Part shown: piece by piece, positions 1-7,100 of the stretch | Layout of the letters: each line of letters starts with the position of its first letter | How positions within the stretch are numbered: position 1 is the first letter of the stretch | Assembly: GCF_002368415.1 (NCBI RefSeq) | Contig: NZ_AP018290.1 | Location: 6,935,717-6,999,716 of the forward strand | Source: Calothrix sp. NIES-4105 | Lineage (GTDB): Bacteria > Cyanobacteriota > Cyanobacteriia > Cyanobacteriales > Nostocaceae | Length of the DNA: 64,000 nucleotides | Direction: 5' to 3' | Program-made: the position numbers and the translations under genes | The notes under the pieces: generated by a model | What the model was told of the DNA's origin: nothing | The model's database searches: none | What the model saw: the letters and a program-made list of their open reading frames with translations, nothing else

Positions 1-2
1 TG

Positions 3-428
3 GCTGAACAGCTTAAAAAAGTTCAGCTTAATAAAGAAGTCAAGCTACCTGTTCGCACTCGTAACGCGGGCAATAACGTGCGAACAATGCGGCAAGCGTT
101 GGAATTAGCACACCAAGAAAACTTGACTGAAGTCGCTCTTGAACTCGAACAGCTATTATACCGTTCGGCAAATGAGCTATCGCTAGACAAAGAGTGGGTA
201 GATTTAGACCAACTTGTCGCGCTTTGGCAAAACGCCAAACAACCAGCTAAAACTTTATCGGGTCATCACAATCAACCCAATGGCGAAACAGTCGGGGTGT
301 TTTGGGCACTGTTATTACTGTCTGCCCAGTCAAAGGTGGAGTTATATCAGGAAGAATTTTATACTGATGTCAAAATTCGCTTACTTACAGATGTGAGTAC
401 AAATAAACCAATTGATGCAGCGAGTTAG
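3..428 (+). CDS. scpA: Segregation and condensation protein A, C-terminal part (partial at left edge)
   Basis: The reading frame is already open at the left edge, and 141 residues are visible before the TAG stop. ScpA is the kleisin that bridges SMC heads and ScpB in the chromosome-condensation complex. The last ~50 residues (VGVFWALLLLSAQSKVELYQ, then a short acidic strand) look like the C-terminal winged helix by which kleisins bind an SMC head. The visible N-terminal part is helical and charged, as expected for the linker. An internal ATG at 78 is not needed, because the frame continues upstream of it. The assignment rests on this C-terminal pattern only, since the SMC-binding N-terminus lies outside the window. 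Confidence 0.72.
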   Translation, partial: AEQLKKVQLNKEVKLPVRTRNAGNNVRTMRQALELAHQENLTEVALELEQLLYRSANELSLDKEWVDLDQLVALWQNAKQPAKTLSGHHNQPNGETVGVFWALLLLSAQSKVELYQEEFYTDVKIRLLTDVSTNKPIDAAS

Positions 429-655
429 CAGAAATCTAAATTTAGATACATCAGTCACCAAAATCTGGGTAAATTGGAAGGATGGCCTATTTAATCGTCA
501 TCATTCATATTTAAACTTATGGTTACATCAAGCGCTTGAACACCGTTATCCGTGCTTTTCAGGATGACTTAGGGTAAAAATAAACAGATGATTAAGTATC
601 ATGAACATCAAAGTCAACAAGTTTTTGGCTGAAGAATAAAGAGGGAAAAACATAT

Positions 656-1822
656 ATGAAAGCGATGATTCTAGCAGCAGGTAAAGGTACACGTGTACGC
701 CCTATTACCTACACCACTCCCAAACCGATGATTCCTATTTTGCAAAAGCCAGTGATGGAATTTTTGCTAGAACTATTACGGCAACACGGGTTTGACCAAA
801 TTATGGTCAACGTTAGCCATTTAGCGGAGGAAATCGAAAGTTACTTCCGGGACGGTCAAAAGTTTGGTGTCCAAATCGCTTATTCTTTTGAAGGCAAAAT
901 TGCTGACGGTACTTTAATTGGAGAAGCGGTTGGTTCAGCGGGAGGGATGAAACGTATTCAAGACTTCTCGCCGTTTTTCGATGATACGTTTGTAGTATTG
1001 TGTGGTGATGCGCTAATTGATTTGGATTTGACCGAAGCTGTAAAATGGCACCGTTCTAAAGGTTCAATTGCTACGATTATCACCAAGACTGTTCCTCGTG
1101 AAGAGGTTTCTAGTTATGGTGTGGTTGTAACTGAAGAAGATGGTCGCATTAAAGCTTTCCAAGAGAAACCTTCGGTTGAAGAAGCACTTAGCACCAACAT
1201 CAACACAGGTATTTATATCTTTGAACCAGAGGTTTTAAATTATATCCCATCTGGTGTTGAATATGATATCGGTGGACAGTTATTTCCGAAATTAGTAGAA
1301 ATCGGCGCCCCATTTTTTGCCAAACCGATGGATTTTGAATGGGTTGACATTGGTAAAGTCCCCGATTACTGGCGCGCGATTCGTGGTGTACTATTAGGAG
1401 AAATCAAAAACGTCCAAATTCCCGGTCATGAAGTGGCGCCTGGTATTTTCACTGGGTTAAACGTCGCGATTAACTGGGACAAAGTAGATATTACAGGCCC
1501 AGTTTACATTGGTGGCATGACCAAAATCGAAGACGGCGCCAAAATCATCGGCCCAGCAATGATTGGCCCTAACTGCTGGATATGCAGCGGTGCAACAGTA
1601 GAAAATAGCGTTATTTTTGAATGGTCGCGTCTTGGCCCTGGTGTTCGCTTACTTGATAAACTTGTATTCGGTCGCTACTGCGTCGATAAAACTGGCGCCA
1701 CCATTGATGTTCAAGAAGCGCAATTAGACTGGTTAATCACCGACGCGCGTCAAGACCCCCCAGTTCAAACACCAGCAGAACGTCAAGCTATCGCAGAACT
1801 TTTAGGAAATTCCGCTTCTTAG
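656..1822 (+). CDS. Mannose-1-phosphate guanylyltransferase-type sugar-nucleotide transferase
   Basis: This 388-residue enzyme of the NDP-sugar pyrophosphorylase family joins a sugar 1-phosphate to NTP to give an activated sugar for polysaccharide or glycoprotein synthesis in the cytoplasm. The N-terminal nucleotidyltransferase signature is clear: G9-K-G-T-R-V-R-P16, with the PKPM lysine K23. The acidic motif LCGDALIDLD and the EKP motif follow. The last ~130 residues contain hexapeptide turns (IGG, IGPAMIGPN, VFGRY) typical of a left-handed beta-helix. Cyanobacteria carry short (~390 aa) and long forms fused to phosphomannomutase; this is the short form. GAGGG lies ~10 bases upstream of ATG. 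The exact sugar and nucleotide cannot be read from sequence alone. Confidence 0.85.
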   Translation: MKAMILAAGKGTRVRPITYTTPKPMIPILQKPVMEFLLELLRQHGFDQIMVNVSHLAEEIESYFRDGQKFGVQIAYSFEGKIADGTLIGEAVGSAGGMKRIQDFSPFFDDTFVVLCGDALIDLDLTEAVKWHRSKGSIATIITKTVPREEVSSYGVVVTEEDGRIKAFQEKPSVEEALSTNINTGIYIFEPEVLNYIPSGVEYDIGGQLFPKLVEIGAPFFAKPMDFEWVDIGKVPDYWRAIRGVLLGEIKNVQIPGHEVAPGIFTGLNVAINWDKVDITGPVYIGGMTKIEDGAKIIGPAMIGPNCWICSGATVENSVIFEWSRLGPGVRLLDKLVFGRYCVDKTGATIDVQEAQLDWLITDARQDPPVQTPAERQAIAELLGNSAS

Positions 1823-1824
1823 TA

Positions 1825-1885
1825 GGGTGCGTGACGCGCGAGAAAGAATTTCAACGTAGTTATAAGACTTGTAGCGTCACGCACC
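1825..1885. repeat. GTGCGTGACGC hairpin, family A
   Basis: Arms GGTGCGTGACGC (1826-1837) and GCGTCACGCACC (1874-1885) are perfect inverted repeats around a ~36-base loop. The element sits directly behind the transferase stop codon. Related copies are at 18839-18897 and 49508-49571, and a degenerate one lies inside 43818-44080. It could act as a terminator, but its dispersal says mobile repeat. Confidence 0.8.
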
Positions 1886-1906
1886 AAATCCTTCAGTAAA
1901 AATAAA

Positions 1907-1940
1907 AATATAGAAACCGTAAATTTACGGTTTCTATATT
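1907..1940. terminator. 34-base perfect palindrome, probable bidirectional terminator
   Basis: The stretch is a perfect palindrome centred on GTAAATTTAC, with A-rich and T-rich ends. It lies between convergent genes (transferase + strand, receiver - strand), where a bidirectional terminator is expected. A palindrome with the same CGTAAATTTACG core but different outer arms occurs at 44466-44495, so it also belongs to a small repeat family. Confidence 0.65.
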
Positions 1941-1962
1941 ATTTAATGCTACTTCTTATAAT

Positions 1963-2397
1963 TTATACACAATTGCCATGTAATTCCATTACTTCTTGCG
2001 CCCCGATAATTAGAGGTGCAATTTGATCATAGTAAAACGGTTTAGATAAACAAGCACAGCAGCCTAAGTCTCGAATACTCCTCCAATCAGAGTGTCTGAC
2101 GCTATCTACCATAGCTATTTTTGGTATGTACTTTGGTATTTCTATATCCGCAATGTTTATATTTTTAATAGATATATATTTCTCGATTGCTTTTATGCTG
2201 ATAAGCGCAACATTAATCAACTGACATTGTAGTTGGTTTACAGCCTCAGAAACTGAGTTTGCAACAATTACTCCGGCGCCTTCTACTTGTAGGATGTATG
2301 AAAGCAAAGTTAAATTGTCTAGTTCATCTTCAAGAACAAGAATTTTTAGTCCAGCTAACAGCTGATATCCAGTAGATTGCTCTTTATAAATATTCAT
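1963..2397 (-). CDS. Receiver-like protein lacking the phospho-acceptor aspartate
   Basis: The 144-residue protein is a single CheY-like domain. The beta1 acidic pair is present (LVLEDE, E23-D24) and so is the end motif with the conserved lysine (LSKPF). At the position of the phosphorylated Asp after beta3 the sequence reads NVALISIK, with Ser67 where D is expected. This looks like a pseudo-receiver that cannot be phosphorylated in the usual way. It may act as a protein-interaction module for one of the neighbouring kinases or regulators (HTH-receiver-PAS at 2872, hybrid kinase at 4102). The partner is an inference. No output domain is attached. Confidence 0.7.
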   Translation of the reverse strand: MNIYKEQSTGYQLLAGLKILVLEDELDNLTLLSYILQVEGAGVIVANSVSEAVNQLQCQLINVALISIKAIEKYISIKNINIADIEIPKYIPKIAMVDSVRHSDWRSIRDLGCCACLSKPFYYDQIAPLIIGAQEVMELHGNCV

Positions 2398-2871
2398 AAA
2401 ATTTGGGTGTGTTTTGTACTAATCTTGCTGATATTTAAATTACTTAACAATACACTCGGTTTGGATTATTACTCACTGTATCTAATATCACTCTCATTAA
2501 AAGTATCGTCAGTCGGAAAAGTCGGATTGTAAAGTCGGAAAAGTCTGAATTTGAGGAAGTTAGACTTATTTTAGCGGTTAAAAACGCAATCAAAGCAATC
2601 ACCGTATTAACACTTAAATTAAATATAAAATATAATTTTTTACGTATTATTACTGTTATATATGTTCTTAAGCAAGAATCCTTGTTTCGCATCAGATACG
2701 AAAAGTCGAATAGTCAGCTAATTTAAATGCCATTTAGTTGACGTATACTAAGATTCATCCCAACACCAACACTACAAACAATCGTTTTCTGGACTATATG
2801 GTCTAACTCCTCGTACAATAATGTGCGAAATACAACAATAAAAAGCCTAATTAGGTGATATCTATCGGCTC
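2398..2871. other. Intergenic region with short direct repeats
   Basis: This AT-rich spacer lies between two divergent signalling genes and must hold both promoters. The only structure seen is a direct repeat of AGTCGGAAAAGTC at about 2512-2546, with a weaker relative (GAAAAGTCGAATAGTC) near 2700. A minus-strand open frame at 2444-2692 has no protein-like composition and is not called. Confidence 0.5.
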
Positions 2872-3981
2872 ATGACCTTTGAAGAAGCACTGCAACTTGT
2901 AGAAGTTATTCTTGAAGCCAAGACAGGCAAACAACTGGCTCTGCCAGAAAAAGAAATCTTAAAAGCTGCTTGGGAAAACGAAACCTATAGCAGTGTTGCC
3001 GACAGCTTATACCTAAGTGTGGGGCATATTAAGGATTTAGCAGCCTTGTTGTGGCAACGCATTTCAGATGTAGTTGGGGAAAAAGTAACTAAAAATAACT
3101 TTCGTAATTTAGTCGAAGAGCAAAATATTGTACCTACTCTCGCCTCTGGAAAAACAGAAGAAAGTTACCAAAATCAAAATTCATACTCCAAAGGTAATAT
3201 ATTAATTGTTGATGACTTGATAGAAAACCTGCGAATTTTAACAGAAATGTTAACCAAACAAGGTTATAAAGTTCGTAGTGTCACTAACGGCAAAATGGCA
3301 TTAAGAACAATTAGTAATAACCCACCGGATGTTATTTTGCTGGATATTAAAATGCCAGAAATGGATGGTTATCAAGTCTGTTCAACCCTGAAAGCCGACG
3401 AAGAAGCATTGGAAATTCCCGTTATTTTCTTAAGCGCTCTAGACGAAATTGGTGATAAAGTTAAAGCCTTTCAAGTTGGGGGAGTAGATTATATTACAAA
3501 ACCCTTTCAGTCAGAAGAAGTACTTGCCCGGATTCAAACTCAACTAACTATCCAACAACAAAAACACCAGTTGCGACAGGAAATTGCGCGACATCAACAA
3601 ACTGTAGAAATTCTCTACCAATCGCGCGCTTTACTTGCCAGTGTGTTGAACAACTCCCAGGATGGAATTGTAGCTATGCAGGCAGTAAGAAATGTGACTA
3701 ATGGAGAAATCGAAGACTTTCGCTGTCTGGTAGTTAATCCGGCAATTACTAAATTATTTGGAAAAAAACGAGAGGATATTACGGGTAAGTCGGTGCAGAA
3801 AACGCTATTTAGTCAAATCGAACCAAGATTATTTGATTTATTAGTGCAGGTAGTTGAAACAGGAGAAGTACTGGAGCAAGAATTCTATTTGGAAAATGAT
3901 GATGTTCAGGAATGGTATTACTTGATTGCTGTTAAGTTGGGAGATGGCTGCTCAGTTACCGTCCGCCAGTTACAGAAATAA
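2872..3981 (+). CDS. HTH - receiver - PAS response regulator
   Basis: The 369-residue protein has three parts. Residues 1-82 are the helical domain found at the front of many cyanobacterial multidomain regulators (pattern EALxLVxxxLxAKTGKxL, then VGEKVTKxNFRxL, winged-helix-like). Residues 108-225 are a canonical receiver with acidic pair D114-D115, phospho-acceptor D158 (LLDIKMPEMDGY) and K200. A short coiled coil leads to a PAS domain (~240-365). The chain then stops, with no GGDEF or kinase output as is common after this layout. Output may therefore be through the N-terminal domain or by partner binding. The start ATG is weakly supported: no good Shine-Dalgarno sequence is visible. Confidence 0.8.
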   Translation: MTFEEALQLVEVILEAKTGKQLALPEKEILKAAWENETYSSVADSLYLSVGHIKDLAALLWQRISDVVGEKVTKNNFRNLVEEQNIVPTLASGKTEESYQNQNSYSKGNILIVDDLIENLRILTEMLTKQGYKVRSVTNGKMALRTISNNPPDVILLDIKMPEMDGYQVCSTLKADEEALEIPVIFLSALDEIGDKVKAFQVGGVDYITKPFQSEEVLARIQTQLTIQQQKHQLRQEIARHQQTVEILYQSRALLASVLNNSQDGIVAMQAVRNVTNGEIEDFRCLVVNPAITKLFGKKREDITGKSVQKTLFSQIEPRLFDLLVQVVETGEVLEQEFYLENDDVQEWYYLIAVKLGDGCSVTVRQLQK

Positions 3982-4101
3982 AGCAGCTTCAAGCATTGAC
4001 GAAAATAAACTTCCTTGCCCATGCTTTCAAAAATTCGCCTAATAAATAGCCCCGACTATAGTTTTTTGGCGTAGCAGTCGTTGCTAGAGCGCGCTTCTTG
4101 T

Positions 4102-7100
4102 TTATTGTTTCCCTACTAACGATTCAGTTAAATCCAAAATCTTTTCAAACTCAAACTTATTAACCCAATCCCTGAGAGTCATTAATTCTAAAGTGTGGGA
4201 TGAAGGAATTTCCTCAATCAGTCGAGAAACTAATGCCGAATCAGCATCAAGAGCAGCTTTATGCAATTTGATAATCCATCTCTTGGGCATAGCCGCTAGT
4301 ACACCCGATAGGTTTAACGATTCTACGCTTCCATGACAAGGTAGGGTTAGGGGCGCCGCATCTTGATAAATATAAGCAACTCCCAAATATTTCGTCATTA
4401 CATCAAAAATAGTTTCTTTGTGGAAGGGTTTTCGCACAACATCATCGCACCCAGCCGATAAAATTACCGCCTTTTTTTCTAAGACACTGGCTGTGATGGC
4501 AATAACTACAGTAGCTTGACCTTTGGTTGTGCCTTTAATGCGTTTAGTTGCTTCATAACCATCCATCACAGGCATTCGCATATCCATCCAGATGAGATGG
4601 GGAAACCATGATTCCCAAATTTCAATGGCTTGTTGACCGTTACTAGCTTCTTGGACTTCAAAACCAAGGGGTTTAATAAGTTTAACTAATAGTTGCCGAT
4701 TGTAATCATTATCATCTACCACCAGTATGCGATATTCTGGTTGGTTGGGAGCAAGAGCAATAACGCGATGATGGGGTTGGGTGTCAATAACGTCGGTATC
4801 AGCAATTGCTACTTGAATGTAAAATTTAAACGTTGTGCCTTCTGTTGTTGCTGTGTCGTCCTTCAATTCCCTAGAAGCACCAGGAGTAAAAATTTTACCG
4901 TTACTGATAACAGTTATTTCACCCCCCATCAAACGAACAAATTGATGGCTAATAGTTAATCCTAATCCCGTTCCTTCCTGCATTTTTTGCCCTGATGTCG
5001 TTTGTACAAAGGGTTTGAATAGGTTCTCCAGTTCGTTCGCGCTAATCCCAACTCCCGTGTCTTTGACTTCAAAGCTAATAATTCTTGACTCTAAGGAATC
5101 TTCTCTTTTTACTTTTACTAACACGCTCCCAGAAGTCGTAAATTTAATGGCATTACTTATTAAGTTAATCAGCACTTGCCGTAACTTCAATTCGTCCGTA
5201 CAAATGTATTTAGGGACATCAGCAGCGCAGTCAAATTGTAACTTTAAGCCCTGCTCTTTTGCTTTCAAAGAAAACATATCTTCCACATTTGCAAGTATTG
5301 TATAGAAGTTGAAGTTATTTTCGTTCTTTGTCATGCGTCCCGCTTCTATCTTCGACAAGTCAAGCACCTGGTTGATCAGAGTCAGTAAATGTTGTCCGCT
5401 GCGATAAATAATATTGAGGTTCTCAAGTTGTGATTGTAAGATATTTGTGTCCTGACTCATTAGTTGAGAAAAGCCGAGAATTGCATTTAGGGGAGTTCGC
5501 AGTTCGTGACTCATATTAGCTAGGAAAGTGCTTTTGGCAAGATTAGCTGCTTCAGCTTGAGCGGAAGCTTTTATTAGTGCATCTGTACGTTCTTGCACTT
5601 TAATTTCTAGGGTTTGGTTGTAGGTAGCATTGGTAAGAGCGATTGCTGCTTGGGTAGATAGCAGTTGAATTACTTCCAATCGCTCAGGTGTGAATACCCT
5701 CTGGGCTAAATTATTCTCTAAATAAACAACGCCAACTAATAGTCCCTGATTCAATAGAGGCGCGCATAGGATAGACTTAGGCTGGCGCGCTGCAAGGCAA
5801 GCATCTTGTTGGAAACTTGGATTTTCATTCTTCTGCGAGCCTAAAACAATACTTTCTTTAGTGCGGGCAACGTAGTAAATAATAGATGTAGGCAAACAAG
5901 TTTCTATGGGGATCGACTGCAATACCGCAATCTGCTCGTTTTCTGCATTTCCCGATGCAACTAAGCGCAGTTCTTTCTGAGATTCTAAAATTAAGTACCC
6001 CGTTTGGGCGCCTGCATTTTCGAGCAAGATTTTCATCAAGGTGGTAAGTAATTTATCCAACTCAATTTCGCTTGCGATTGCACTCGCTGCTTTCATCAGT
6101 GTTGCGATGTCTAAAGCTTCTTCTAAATGATTGCCAGTTGAGCGATTTGGTAGACTGCTGCGCGTGTCAATAGGGGCATTTACTGTTGTGAAATTCTTGA
6201 TAAATTGCCCATAGCGCTTCTCTAAGTCCTTAACTTTAGCCATTGCTCCCCATCGAGTATAACAGTAGTGGGCTTCTTTAAAATAAGTTTGGGCAATTTT
6301 CTCTTTTCCCCATCCGAGGTAAAACTTTGCAGCTAGTTCGTTAGCAAGGCTCTCTTCGTTGAGATATTCATTTTCTTTGGCACTCACAATGGCTAGCTCG
6401 TACAAGTCCATTGCCTTCGTATTTTCACCCAAAACCCGGTACCGTTCTGCCTCTACCAAATAAAATTTGTGCAGGTGATTCCGAGGGGCAAAATGCGCCC
6501 ATTTTTTGATTTTTTTTTGATTTGCCTTTACTTTACTATATAAGCGTTTTTGTTGAGATTTTGAAGCAGAAGGATAAAGGGCTAGCCGAGTCAGGGAATC
6601 ATAGAAATAAAGTATTGGCACAGCCAACAGGCTTAGTCCTCCATCTATATATTTTTCCGCTAACGTAGAATTTTCTAATGCCTGCTGGTACTCTCCAAAC
6701 AGGTAACAAAGTATATGTTTGAAACTATATAAGTCAAACAATATACCATAGTCATTTGCCTCAAGTGCCAGAGGTATAATCGTCGTTTCATCGAAACTCT
6801 CATTAATTAAACAGTACGGATTCTCAGAACCCAGTAAGTTCAACACCACCTGTCGGTAAAGACTTAGATTCCGGACAGTTTGCTCTTGGTTAATTTTCTT
6901 AACAGCATCAATGTACTTAGCAATATCCTGTTCAACAAAAGCTAATTCCTGATTAATTAAACAGGAATATTGACAATACGTCATTGCAGAATAAGCAGCA
7001 TGTTCTAAATTACCAGTTTCTATGCCAATCCTATAGCCCTCCAATAGAGGTTTTAATGAATGCTTGCCTGCGTCTTGCCAGTGTCCAATAAAAGAATTAA

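Noticed and set aside
2444-2692. 82-codon minus-strand open frame
   Set aside because: Composition follows AT-rich spacer DNA, it contains the AGTCGGAAAAGTC direct repeats, and no ribosome site or family pattern is seen.
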